Shown here: positions 17,764-26,678 of the stretch, piece by piece
Numbering within the stretch: the stretch's first letter is position 1
Layout: every line of letters starts with the position of its first letter
Origin: Phycisphaerae bacterium
GTDB lineage: Bacteria; Planctomycetota; Phycisphaerae; Sedimentisphaerales; Anaerobacaceae
NCBI GenBank assembly: GCA_021736645.1
Contig: JAIPFM010000032.1
Location: 1-36,179 of the forward strand
DNA length: 36,179 nt
Direction: 5' to 3'
Notes under the pieces: generated by a model
The model's database searches: none
Told to the model about the DNA's origin: nothing
The model's input: only the letters and a program-made list of their open reading frames with translations
Translations under genes and position numbers: made by a program

Positions 17764-18465
17764 CTACTCCTTGTCACTCGAATCCGTTTGTCTGCCCTCC
17801 AGCGTGGCTTGCATCACGCCTGCGACTTGTTTGGCAATGGCCTGATACCCTTCCTTGGTGTAATGAACATTGCCCGGTGCAGTAAACAGGGTGGGAGGAA
17901 AACGCTTGGTAAGCGTGTACAGATCATCGATGGGTATGCCATGTTTCTTCATGATCTTGGCAGCCACATCATTGTATTTCTTGTCATCTCCCACAAAGCG
18001 GCCCGCCTCGTGTTCCGGCACCACGGTGGTGTGTGCCCAGATGAGTTTTGCATGCGTCTTTTTGAGTCGGGTGACAAGCTGGTCCAGATTCTTTTCGTAT
18101 TGAGCCAGGGAGGTTGTGACCGTACCGTTGACCTTGTCCCTGTTCCCCTGGACTTTGGAGTCTGGATGGCGGTAGCAGAGATCCCACAAGCCCCAGTTAA
18201 AATGGATGACGTCCCATGTCGTATCTCCGATCCACTGGTCCAGCAGTTTCAATCCCGTGCCTGTGTGCTGCGCGTTCCCCTTGTGATGCTTGACCACAGC
18301 GACTTTTTTCAGCATCTCAGTGACATGGGGTGTATACCCCAGGGATATGGAATCCCCGATGATCAGCACGTTGGGCAGAGTGTCCCCTTGTGGTGTCTCC
18401 CTGGCACAGGCTGACGGCAAGCTAATACAAGTCAGCAGCCACGCCACCATGATTAATTTCTTCAT
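17764..18465 (-). CDS. Exported SGNH/GDSL-family hydrolase
   Basis: A 233-aa product with AAGGA upstream. It has an N-terminal signal segment ending near PSAC (Cys20), which might be lipidated although the lipobox is poor. Block I is GDSI (37-40, nucleophile Ser39) and block III is FNWGLWD (Asn90). Block V reads GNVHYTKEGY with His201. In most SGNH enzymes block V is DxxH; here the Asp position (198) is Gly. The family deacetylates or de-esterifies polysaccharides and lipids. With its neighbours, removal of acetyl groups from glycans is the likely job. The gene is 25 nt downstream of the HEAT-repeat gene and is probably co-transcribed with it. Confidence 0.85.
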   Translation of the reverse strand: MKKLIMVAWLLTCISLPSACARETPQGDTLPNVLIIGDSISLGYTPHVTEMLKKVAVVKHHKGNAQHTGTGLKLLDQWIGDTTWDVIHFNWGLWDLCYRHPDSKVQGNRDKVNGTVTTSLAQYEKNLDQLVTRLKKTHAKLIWAHTTVVPEHEAGRFVGDDKKYNDVAAKIMKKHGIPIDDLYTLTKRFPPTLFTAPGNVHYTKEGYQAIAKQVAGVMQATLEGRQTDSSDKE

Positions 18466-18490
18466 ATCTGTTTCCTTAAGTGTAACTGGG

Positions 18491-20290
18491 TTACTGAACT
18501 CTTTGATCCAGATCCTGCAGGATCTCTCGGGCCAGTTGTTTGTACTCTTCTGACTCCATGTCAGACGCCAGCACGGAGTTTAGAAACGGTCTGGATTTCT
18601 CTGTCGCAGCCAAGCGCAGCGCCCGAAATCCCGTTTTGCGTGCGTCCTCATCTGTCTCCTCTGGCAGGGCCGTCAACATCCCGGCTTCAACATAGGGCTT
18701 TGCATCCTCCACCACACCATAGGTCAGGCCCCAGGCGGAGCGTGCACGATCATCACGCTTTGAAGAAGACTCCTGCATCACCTCGATCAGACGCTTGCAC
18801 ACAGGCACGCTCTTGGTGCGCATGGTACTGAGGCAGTAGTAGACCGCAGTGCCTTGATACTGCGGATCCCTGGAGAGCTGGATGAGCCGTGCATCCAATT
18901 CGGGTGACGTGTGCTGCAGTCCCCACATGGATCGAAGTGTGCGTTCAACGACCTTGGGGTCTGAGTCCTTGAGGAGTGTGGTTAATGCCGGAATGACTTG
19001 ATCCGGGTGTTTGCCCTGTGCCAACGTTTTCAGGACACCGCCCACCTGACTGCGCACCTCTGGGGACTTGTCTTGGACCAGGGGCATGACCTGGGCAAGG
19101 TTTTCGGCAGTTGCATTCAGGGCCGGGATGCAGGTCAGGGCCAGTGTCCTGACCTGGTCATCATCGGATTTGAGCAGGGGCAAGACCAGGGACAGAAATG
19201 GTGTGCGGTCAAACTTGGCATCCAGAGACATGCGGAGCGTGACCAGCCCCGCTTGCTTCTGCTCTGTGGCTGACGCGCGCGCAAGCATCCCGCGCAACTT
19301 GGCCAGGCTTGTCTCACGCAGAGCCGTGTCCTCACGCTGAAGAATCCCCTGCACCAGATCCTGGGACGGGACCGGGGGCCGGGCTCTGGCCTCTTGATCC
19401 GGTTCACCCCTGATCTCTGCCACAATCTTTTGAACGAGCTCAGGCTGCTTACGTCCAAATCGATTGAAGATCTCACCCAGGGCCTTCTGGCGTTCCTGGC
19501 CTTGTCTCTGATAGGCCAGGGTCATGAAGAATCGTATGTGCTCTTCGGTCAGGCCAGCGTCTTCATAACATCGGGCCAGTTCTCGCAGGGCAGCCTCAAA
19601 CACCCGTTCATTGGATTGATGTATTTCGAGAACGGCCCTATACTTGGCAATGGCCTGGTCGCGATGGTCCGGCGCCTGGGCAAGTTTTCTGGCATCCTCA
19701 TAGATATCACGCAGTGTTTGCTGTGTGTCTGCACTCAAGTTCTGGGGCGTGGGTATGGACTGTCTCTCCAGGGGTGCACCGGGTGAGGAGATAGTCAGAT
19801 TTCGGATGATCACACCGTTGGCATGGCTCACGAGCAGGGCCTGTTGATCCTCTATTAGATCCACCTTTGCCTTGAGTTCGGCCTGAATCGCCTGACCCTG
19901 CTCAACCGATGTGACACGGGTTAGACGAACATCCATAGCGGTTTTGAGTTTCCTGTACTGTTCGGCGGCTGTGCCCGTTGACGCGATCGTGGTCTCATTC
20001 CAGCCGGCACCCATCAGTGTCACTGCCTTGTTTATGATGATACTTTCCGTGTAAATCCCCGGTGCAATCCGGATGGTAGCACCATCTATGGCTGCCTGGA
20101 TCGACGTGTACATGGCGCCATTACCTGGAGCCACGGTCAGCACCTCCGAAGCGGATTCAGTGGGACGCGTATTCTGTGCCTCCTGGTCGGTTTGCATCCG
20201 GGCCGCGACACTGGTGCCACCCATAGACAGGATGACCAGTGTGCCTGCCATAATCAGCCTCAACATCTTTTTAGGCAATGCATTCAACAT
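18491..20290 (-). CDS. Exported beta-helix start / HEAT-repeat hybrid protein
   Basis: A 599-aa product preceded by AAGGAG, with a signal peptide (about 1-30). Residues about 52-105 look like the first coils of a pectate-lyase/pectinesterase-type right-handed beta-helix (YTSIQAAIDGA, IAPGIYTESIIINKAVTLMGAG). A helical insertion (about 107-150) interrupts it, and one more coil follows (VSHANGVIIRNLTISSPG). The rest is helical: a TPR-like part (about 185-260), then HEAT repeats (about 320-595, e.g. DKSPEVRSQVGGVL and DSDPKVVERTLRSM). There are no catalytic pectinesterase residues, since the helix is cut short. A scaffold or binding function is likely. It is 50 nt downstream of the DUF2721 gene and 25 nt upstream of the SGNH gene. 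Confidence 0.8.
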   Translation of the reverse strand: MLNALPKKMLRLIMAGTLVILSMGGTSVAARMQTDQEAQNTRPTESASEVLTVAPGNGAMYTSIQAAIDGATIRIAPGIYTESIIINKAVTLMGAGWNETTIASTGTAAEQYRKLKTAMDVRLTRVTSVEQGQAIQAELKAKVDLIEDQQALLVSHANGVIIRNLTISSPGAPLERQSIPTPQNLSADTQQTLRDIYEDARKLAQAPDHRDQAIAKYRAVLEIHQSNERVFEAALRELARCYEDAGLTEEHIRFFMTLAYQRQGQERQKALGEIFNRFGRKQPELVQKIVAEIRGEPDQEARARPPVPSQDLVQGILQREDTALRETSLAKLRGMLARASATEQKQAGLVTLRMSLDAKFDRTPFLSLVLPLLKSDDDQVRTLALTCIPALNATAENLAQVMPLVQDKSPEVRSQVGGVLKTLAQGKHPDQVIPALTTLLKDSDPKVVERTLRSMWGLQHTSPELDARLIQLSRDPQYQGTAVYYCLSTMRTKSVPVCKRLIEVMQESSSKRDDRARSAWGLTYGVVEDAKPYVEAGMLTALPEETDEDARKTGFRALRLAATEKSRPFLNSVLASDMESEEYKQLAREILQDLDQRVQ

Positions 20291-20340
20291 GGTCTTGCTC
20301 CTTTACACCTTGTATTTGAGAACCCGTACTGTGATCCCCA

Positions 20341-20805
20341 TCAAACATCACTTTCGGACAGTTCGTTGTGTGATAACTCAAGCTGCAGTGCGACCAACGA
20401 TTGATTTATATCATATATAAATACGATGAGGGACAGAATCAGGCATATCATAGAGATCATGAACATCAATGCGATGACCCAGGCTATTTCAATGTGCCAG
20501 AGTGTCATGAAGAACAAGACAATAATTAGAACCGATACCGCCAAAGCGCTGGCTGCAGCCAGTGAAATTGCCAATCGGATCAAACGTGCCCGTCTCAAAA
20601 GGACTTGAATTTGCGCAAGCACCTTCATCCTGCCGGGGGTCGTCGCGCTGACAAGGTTATCATTGAGATTCCGGATCCGGCTAACAGTCTGTGCAAGCCT
20701 GTTCGTCATCGTAAGGAGTATTAATCCAACGCCAGAAATCAGGATCACAGGACCGATGGCTGTCTGGAGAATAGGTATGAGTTGCGATAGAGATAAAAAT
20801 AACAT
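20341..20805 (-). CDS. DUF2721 family membrane protein
   Basis: A 154-aa product with three hydrophobic helices (about 10-34, 74-101, 107-133). The first is followed by the characteristic MTNRLAQTVSRIRNL stretch of DUF2721 proteins. A cytoplasmic basic segment (QVLLRRARLIRLAI) and a short acidic C-terminus follow. The family is widespread in bacteria and has no known function. The gene is 30 nt downstream of the CE15 gene and 50 nt upstream of the HEAT gene, so it shares their transcript. Its presence among glycan genes may be incidental. Confidence 0.85.
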   Translation of the reverse strand: MLFLSLSQLIPILQTAIGPVILISGVGLILLTMTNRLAQTVSRIRNLNDNLVSATTPGRMKVLAQIQVLLRRARLIRLAISLAAASALAVSVLIIVLFFMTLWHIEIAWVIALMFMISMICLILSLIVFIYDINQSLVALQLELSHNELSESDV

Positions 20806-20835
20806 AGTCCAAGTTTCTTTCTTTCCATGAGGAGG

Positions 20836-22530
20836 CTAAGGCTTTTCAACTTCTTCGCCCATGCCCTCAGGCGCGTAGGGAGCACTTGAAATGCATAGCT
20901 TGTCAAGATGGGCTCCATTTTCACGAGACGCAATGGTCAGGGTGTGTTTACCGGTGGCCAGTCCATAACTGCTGATTCTGACCCATTCCCATCCGTTGGT
21001 CCCCAATCCATTGGCCATCGAAAATTGCCCATCGTCCATTTTGATCCAGTATGAATCATCATCGGCGCTTGGGCAATGTAACCGCCCAAACAGGGTATAG
21101 GTGGTCTCTTTGTCCACTGTAAAAGTCATCACAATATGATCTTCGCTCCGGGGTGACGCTGCGCCCACACTCTCAAACTCAGGCTTAACCGTGACATAGG
21201 CTCCGCCTGACGCCCCGGCATCAGAGACAATCTCCCAATGCCCGCCAACCGTTTCACGTTCAGGTTCAACATAAATGCTCTGGCTGTCACCCATCGTTCG
21301 GGCTGGCAAAACCGGATCTCCAGTTCCCCACCACTGAATCCAGCGGGAAAAATCAACATACTCAAACGGACTTTTCATGACGTTCGTATCTACAGTTGTG
21401 TCCCCGAGAAGAAACTTGTCCACATAGGCCTCTACCTCAGGAAACTGGGTGGGCGGGAGACTGCAGTGCATATGTCCGGCCACTATGGAAAAGCCAAATC
21501 TGTCAGGCACGCCAAAGGCCTTCCAGACCTCATGGGCAGCCCTGCACGAGACATAACCGGACTCGTCTGCCAGCCATTCATAATCCGGGTTTCCAAGCAC
21601 GAGCAGTGCACGAGGCGCCACCATGGCCATTAACTCATGATGGTCGTGCGGCAGTTTTGCCACTGCGTTGGAAAATTTGAACATGTCTTCGATAAACCAG
21701 GCATGACTGGTCCTGCCCAGGGTTTCCACGTTCCCCAGAGTCTCCGACACGCGCCACGCTGCTGCGCCGCCGCCGCCCGGTTCCTGCGCAATGGTCAGCG
21801 CGATACGCTCGTCAAATGCCCCGGCAAAGAGTGCCATTTTACCGGCAAAGGAACAACCGGTGACTGCCAGATGTTTCAGATCTATGTTGAGATCCGCTGA
21901 CACCAACTCCAAACCATCGATCAGGCGACTGACTCCCCAGGACCAGGCACTGTAGGCCCCCATATAGGTAAGATCAGGATAAAGCTTGTTGATAGGTTCC
22001 CTGCCGCGGGTTTGTGTATGGGCCATGACCTGCCCAAAGTTGAACGCGATCGTGGCAATATCGCGGCGTGTAAAGAGGTTGGATGGGAGGCTGCCAGTCC
22101 CGCGCCCCATACCGATCACGGCCGGGAAGGGCCCGTCCCCTGGTGGCAGGGTCACTGCGGAAGTCAGCGTAAGCGTGTTTCCATTTACAGTGACATTCAC
22201 GGTGAGCGTGCCTCCGGAGTAGCTGGCCGTCATGTTTTCAGGGCGATCTGGCTTGGGGCCGATCTCATAGTGCTCGATCTCAGCCTTGATCTCAGCGCGC
22301 CGATGGCTCCAGCTTGCGAAGCTGGTGTCGCGACCACTCCTATTGGACCACTCGAACGGGTCAGTCAAAGGATGAATGATCGGAAGCTCGTTGAGTGAGG
22401 GCAGCACCGGGCTGGGGAAACTTGCACCCGTGTTCTCAAAACCGTACACCAGAGGAATCTCCTGGGCAAATGAACTTACACCCACACATGGGCTAAACAG
22501 AAGCAATAACACGATTGGCTTTACTCTCAT
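20836..22530 (-). CDS. CE15-like glucuronoyl esterase with C-terminal carbohydrate-binding-type domain
   Basis: A 564-aa exported protein with AGGAG before the start and a signal peptide of about 22 residues. The alpha/beta hydrolase domain spans about 55-380. The nucleophile Ser227 lies in GCSFAGK, the acid is probably E250 in AQEPGGGGAAAWR, and the base is H353 in AGHMHC. CE15 enzymes cut the ester between 4-O-methyl-glucuronic acid of xylan and lignin alcohols, or related uronate esters. The usual motif is GCSRxGK, whose Arg lines the oxyanion hole; here it is Phe. The C-terminal 150 residues form a beta-sandwich like those on GH115 enzymes (TTYTLFGRLHCPSADDDSYW, HLDKLCIS), probably for glycan binding. 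It appears to be the first gene of a tightly spaced unit with DUF2721, HEAT and SGNH genes. Confidence 0.9.
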   Translation of the reverse strand: MRVKPIVLLLLFSPCVGVSSFAQEIPLVYGFENTGASFPSPVLPSLNELPIIHPLTDPFEWSNRSGRDTSFASWSHRRAEIKAEIEHYEIGPKPDRPENMTASYSGGTLTVNVTVNGNTLTLTSAVTLPPGDGPFPAVIGMGRGTGSLPSNLFTRRDIATIAFNFGQVMAHTQTRGREPINKLYPDLTYMGAYSAWSWGVSRLIDGLELVSADLNIDLKHLAVTGCSFAGKMALFAGAFDERIALTIAQEPGGGGAAAWRVSETLGNVETLGRTSHAWFIEDMFKFSNAVAKLPHDHHELMAMVAPRALLVLGNPDYEWLADESGYVSCRAAHEVWKAFGVPDRFGFSIVAGHMHCSLPPTQFPEVEAYVDKFLLGDTTVDTNVMKSPFEYVDFSRWIQWWGTGDPVLPARTMGDSQSIYVEPERETVGGHWEIVSDAGASGGAYVTVKPEFESVGAASPRSEDHIVMTFTVDKETTYTLFGRLHCPSADDDSYWIKMDDGQFSMANGLGTNGWEWVRISSYGLATGKHTLTIASRENGAHLDKLCISSAPYAPEGMGEEVEKP

Positions 22531-22712
22531 TTAGATACTCCTAATGCCGTGGGGTTGCTGCTCCCGAACACGTTCGAGACCAGAAAAATCGGTCTGCTGA
22601 ATTGTGCAGCGTTAATAACGGTATCAATGTATCAGATAGTAAGACCCTGCACAAGACTTTGATTGCGCGGCGGTTCATGCGCAGAATGGGTGGCAGGCGC
22701 CTCCAGACCTCC

Positions 22713-25064
22713 CTATCTCAGATTGGAGTTCGGGATGCCGTCGGCATCGCCCCCCCAGGCCGTATTGGGATCAGGTCCGAGCGTTAGCTGCAAATGTCCT
22801 CCGGCCGCGAATTGGCTGTGGTGGAACCATGCCCTGTTCAGGGGTTGGCCGTTCAGCCTGGCTGACTGGATGTACATGTTGTCACGCGAATTGTTCAGGG
22901 TGGTAATCTTGAATTGCTTACCTGGATAATACCGGTCGTCCAGATGAATGACCACGGACTCGAATACCGGGCTGGTGATTTCGTAAATGGGATTCTGGGC
23001 GCAGGTTCCCTTGACTGAAAACAACCCCATTGACATGAGCGCGCTGACACCGCCCATTTGACCCTGGTCCTCATCGTGCCCGCCATACCCCAGGTCCGGC
23101 GTGACACCGCCATAGGCCTTTTCATTGACCTGACGCACCCAGTACTGAGTGAGCCAGGGTTTACCCGCATACGTAAACAAATGCGCATTGGAGCAGCCGG
23201 GCTGGTTTGCGTAGCTCACAGTCCCTGACCCATATCCAGACACGAAATTCTGGTCAGCGGCCTGTTCAAAGGCGGCATTGAGTTTACTGCAAAAGGCATC
23301 ATGGCCTCCCATGAGCCGGGCCAACCCGGGAAGGTCGTGGGACACAAACCATGTGGCCTGCCACGAATTGGCCTCTACAAAACCGCGGCCGCTCAGGGGA
23401 TTGGTGTGACGCCACTGCCCTGCTTCGTCCTTGGGAAAAATGAACTTGTGATCCGGATGAAACAGGTTCTTCCAGTGGTCCGAGCGACTCATGAACTCAT
23501 GGTATTCAGCCGTTTTACCCAACTTGGCTGCCATCTGGGCCAGGCACCAGTCCTGATAGGAGAACTCCAGGGTTGTCCCTGCGCCGCCAGGACTTGGGTC
23601 ATATCCCTGCGTGATATACGCATCGAGGTCCGCATTGTTGGACCATTTGCCCTGCTGTCCCATCATACCGCCAGGCCGATGGTTGACTACCAGCGCCTCA
23701 AAAGCCTCTTCCACGTCATAACCCCGGATGCCCTTCATGTAGGCGCCAACGATTAAAGGCGTCACGGAATTGCCGGTCATGATACCCGTGTAACCGCCAG
23801 CGCAGGGACCTCGCGGGAGCAGGCCTCCATTCGTGTACATGACCAGTGCGGAATTCACGAACTCATTTACGACCTGGGGGTAGGCCATGCCCCACACCAG
23901 ATTCACATTCCATTGGGTCAGCCAAAATGCATCGGAATTATAAAAGTTGTAAAGGGGCGTGCCGTCACTGCCAAGGGGAAGCTGGCGCGTGACGGTTGTC
24001 CCTGACTGGTTTTGGTTGGGGAATAGTCCGAAACTGGTATTGTCCGGGTACATGCCGTTGACATCATTCAACTTCCTTCTGCCCAGCAGCACGTGCCACA
24101 GGTCCGTGTAGAACTTTATGCGCTGATCTTCTGTGCCCCCCTTCACCTCTATTTTGCCCAGCCAGTCATTCCATACGTCCCTGGACTCCTGTTTCACCTG
24201 ATCGAAATTCCAGTGGTCCAATTCCGTGTCAAGGTTCAACCGGGCATTGGCCATACTGGTGTAGGAGATGGCCACTTTCATCTGAAGAATATCACCTGCT
24301 GCCACCGGGTGTTCCACCCGTGCCCCAATGCCCTCACCTGAATTCTCGGTGAGGCTGCCCAGATTGGACTTGCCCTTCCAGCCCTTCAGGTGAGAAAATG
24401 GCTTGTCAAACCGGGCCACAAAATAGATCCGCACCTTGTGGGGCCCCCAGATCCTGCCCGTCATGGTGACATATCCCTCCAGCTCGGTGCGGCTGACTCT
24501 CCTGATATGGGAGTCCCGCATCGTGGATTGTCCGAGATGCCCGCTGAGATTAAACAGCACTGTGGATGTGCCCGGATTTTCATGGGTGAGACGGTAGAAT
24601 CCGACCCGGTCCGTGGAGGTCAACTCGACCTGAATGGCATATTTGTCCAGGCGCACCTTGTGGTAGCCAGGTTTCACAATTTCCGTTGAGGTGTTTTTTG
24701 AAGACTTCCATCCGTCAACGCCCTGAGTGGGATCGACCGATCCGGACGTGGGCATGACAGTGATGCCGGAGAGCATCCAGGCATGCACGTGGCTGAAACC
24801 CAGTATCTCGGGATCGCTGTAGTGGTACCCGGAATTCCAGGCCTCGCCGATTCGGCTGTCCGGACTCAGATTGACCATGCCGAAAGGCCGGCAAGCAGAG
24901 GCAAAAAAGAAGAACCTGCTCTTGTTGCTTTCAATCCAAGGATCCACGTAGTCAACGAAGTCCACAGCCTGCGTTGATTCTGCAAATACGCCTGAAAGGG
25001 CCAGGAGAATTGCCAGCAAGACAGTGGCATGAGTGATGGAACGCGTGGTGATGATTGGATTCAT
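22713..25064 (-). CDS. GH92 alpha-mannosidase, compact form
   Basis: A 783-aa exported enzyme with an N-terminal signal peptide (about 1-33). The ribosome-binding site is weak, and a run of nine A residues lies just before the start. The GH92 unit covers nearly the whole protein: VDYVDPWIES at the start, GFSHVHAWMLSG, GFVEANSWQ with presumed general acid E564, and GGHDEDQGQMGG with D664/D666 as likely base residues. It lacks the lectin-like front domain of the paralogue at 11868, and the residue after the Asp pair motif is GG rather than SAW. The enzymes may therefore differ in linkage or substrate size. It lies 57 nt downstream of the carbonic anhydrase gene and 182 nt upstream of the CE15 gene. 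Confidence 0.94.
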   Translation of the reverse strand: MNPIITTRSITHATVLLAILLALSGVFAESTQAVDFVDYVDPWIESNKSRFFFFASACRPFGMVNLSPDSRIGEAWNSGYHYSDPEILGFSHVHAWMLSGITVMPTSGSVDPTQGVDGWKSSKNTSTEIVKPGYHKVRLDKYAIQVELTSTDRVGFYRLTHENPGTSTVLFNLSGHLGQSTMRDSHIRRVSRTELEGYVTMTGRIWGPHKVRIYFVARFDKPFSHLKGWKGKSNLGSLTENSGEGIGARVEHPVAAGDILQMKVAISYTSMANARLNLDTELDHWNFDQVKQESRDVWNDWLGKIEVKGGTEDQRIKFYTDLWHVLLGRRKLNDVNGMYPDNTSFGLFPNQNQSGTTVTRQLPLGSDGTPLYNFYNSDAFWLTQWNVNLVWGMAYPQVVNEFVNSALVMYTNGGLLPRGPCAGGYTGIMTGNSVTPLIVGAYMKGIRGYDVEEAFEALVVNHRPGGMMGQQGKWSNNADLDAYITQGYDPSPGGAGTTLEFSYQDWCLAQMAAKLGKTAEYHEFMSRSDHWKNLFHPDHKFIFPKDEAGQWRHTNPLSGRGFVEANSWQATWFVSHDLPGLARLMGGHDAFCSKLNAAFEQAADQNFVSGYGSGTVSYANQPGCSNAHLFTYAGKPWLTQYWVRQVNEKAYGGVTPDLGYGGHDEDQGQMGGVSALMSMGLFSVKGTCAQNPIYEITSPVFESVVIHLDDRYYPGKQFKITTLNNSRDNMYIQSARLNGQPLNRAWFHHSQFAAGGHLQLTLGPDPNTAWGGDADGIPNSNLR

Positions 25065-25121
25065 ATCGTTTTTTTTTCGAACTCTCGAACTTAATTAGGT
25101 GCAATACTTACGGAGCCTTGG

Positions 25122-25865
25122 CTACTTGAGAACCATACGGGCGTTCGTTGGCTGTATAGGACGGTTATTCGGGTGGTGCATGACCTGCTCGAACATCTTG
25201 ATCTGTTCTTCAGAAGCGGTCATCGTCGTCTTCATGACCAACCAGCGAACACCTTCCGTGCCCGGCGGTGTGGTCAACGAACCGTTGTAACGGTAATAGT
25301 CTCGATCGTTCGGCAGTATTCCACGCACCGTGCTGCCCTCGGACAGGCTGTGCCTTTCGCCTTGCTCTTTCGGCATCTGCTTCCACAATGTCTCAAGCCA
25401 TGGATTCACAGAACCGGGTTCAAACATGACTGCAACAACGGCCAGGTTGCCCATGTCATCCGCGTGTACCAGGTGCGCTTCCATGGCGTAAGATTTGCCA
25501 TTCATATGATGCTCACTCGGCGCGTGGAAGTGGCACTGCAAGAGTGTAAAATCAATGGTATCAACAGTGAGTTTGCTTCCTTTTTCGAAATTCACCTGAA
25601 CCGTATGCCCGTTATTCAAGATCTCCCTGGCAAAGGCTGCAGTGTTGAACTTGAGGGGCTTCAAATCGGCCTCGATGAAATCCGTTAAATTGATCGGAGA
25701 CTGGTTTTTTCCCTTGGAACACATTTCAAAGGATTTATCCAGAGTGCCCCAATGCTCCGGGCCCTTGTCACCGCTATACTCCCAGTGCACGTCGCCACCG
25801 GTATGACAGCCCCCGCCAAAGACCATGACCAATCCCAACACAAGGCAAATCAACACATGGTACAT
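25122..25865 (-). CDS. Alpha-class carbonic anhydrase, exported
   Basis: A 247-aa product, with AAAGGAG before the start. A signal peptide ends near GGGC (Cys20), possibly lipidated though the lipobox is atypical. It shows the family landmarks in order: HWEYSG, NQSPINL, the zinc ligands H112 and H114 in QCHFHAPSEHH, H131 in EAHLVH, and SLTTPPGTEGVRWLV near the active site. It interconverts CO2 and bicarbonate in the periplasm or at the surface. The length is normal for bacterial alpha-CAs. Its link with the glycan genes is positional only. Confidence 0.95.
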   Translation of the reverse strand: MYHVLICLVLGLVMVFGGGCHTGGDVHWEYSGDKGPEHWGTLDKSFEMCSKGKNQSPINLTDFIEADLKPLKFNTAAFAREILNNGHTVQVNFEKGSKLTVDTIDFTLLQCHFHAPSEHHMNGKSYAMEAHLVHADDMGNLAVVAVMFEPGSVNPWLETLWKQMPKEQGERHSLSEGSTVRGILPNDRDYYRYNGSLTTPPGTEGVRWLVMKTTMTASEEQIKMFEQVMHHPNNRPIQPTNARMVLK

Positions 25866-25954
25866 ATCTATTCTCCTTTAGGATCTCACCTTAACTCAAT
25901 CATTCATCCAAATTAATCAACAATAAACAGGCGCCAGGGCAGATCTGCGCAGGC

Positions 25955-26377
25955 CTAATTGAGAACGTCTCGCCAGAGAAACTTCGGCAAGTTGAACTGG
26001 TTTTCCTCCAATTTTTGGATGGCCTCTTGAATCTCGCCTTGACACAAGTTTGTCTCATGATCGCACGGCTCACCTGTCAGGAGATTCTTGAGAAAGGGCA
26101 AAGCACGCTTGTCGCCGAGTTGTCCTAACGCCCAGAAAGCATGATTGTTCGCATTGTAAATACTCGCATTGTAACCATATTTGTCTGATGCCACAGACCT
26201 CATGACGGCGTCTACCTTATCCCCGGGATACTTTTGTGTCGCCGCTTCACAGACTTTCTTTACGCCCAGTTCAATCCAGAGGGAAAACAAGATGATCACA
26301 ACTACACAGACCAATAAACCAATAGGAACCCCCAGGAACACCGCCCTTCGTAAACGTGATTTTGATTTCTGCAGCAT
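25955..26377 (-). CDS. Unrecognised membrane-anchored protein with HEAT-like segment
   Basis: The start at 26377 has AAAGG upstream and is preferred over 26431. The 140-aa product has a basic N-terminus, one membrane helix (about 12-36) and an exposed helical domain. HAFWALGQLGDKRALPFLKNLL in that domain is like a single HEAT/PBS repeat. A CDHETNLC motif (residues about 105-112) could form a disulphide or bind metal. I do not recognise a family. It stands alone between the carbonic anhydrase gene and a small frame upstream. Confidence 0.7.
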   Translation of the reverse strand: MLQKSKSRLRRAVFLGVPIGLLVCVVVIILFSLWIELGVKKVCEAATQKYPGDKVDAVMRSVASDKYGYNASIYNANNHAFWALGQLGDKRALPFLKNLLTGEPCDHETNLCQGEIQEAIQKLEENQFNLPKFLWRDVLN

Positions 26378-26470
26378 GTCCTGACCTTTCACTTGATTGG
26401 CGATTGGTTCTGAAAACTCGTACACGCACACGAATCAGGGCCGTTCAAAGTACGCCTCTGAATTCGGCTC

Positions 26471-26623
26471 TTAGGACGCAGTTTCATCGATTGCCTTCCA
26501 CCACGAAAACATGCGATTCGGATTGAGTTCAAATGCATAGTAGTTGCCGCCGCTGTGGGGCGGCTGATCCCATCGCCGCGAAATGGGCAGGCCTGATAGA
26601 CAGAAATACAGGAGTCTCGACAT
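26471..26623 (-). CDS. Possible 50-aa protein
   Basis: A 50-codon frame starting at 26623 behind AAAGGGGAAACC. The product is aromatic-rich (WDQPPHSGGNYYAFELNPNRMFSWW) with no signal peptide or known motif. The good ribosome-binding site and the Trp/Tyr content argue for a real gene. Shortness and lack of recognisable homology argue against. It lies 55 nt after the stop of rsgA on the same strand, so it could be translated from the rsgA transcript. Confidence 0.35.
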   Translation of the reverse strand: MSRLLYFCLSGLPISRRWDQPPHSGGNYYAFELNPNRMFSWWKAIDETAS

Positions 26624-26678
26624 GGTTTCCCCTTTAGCGAACGTCATAATGAGTCGCGAGCGCAGTGAATCGGCTCCA

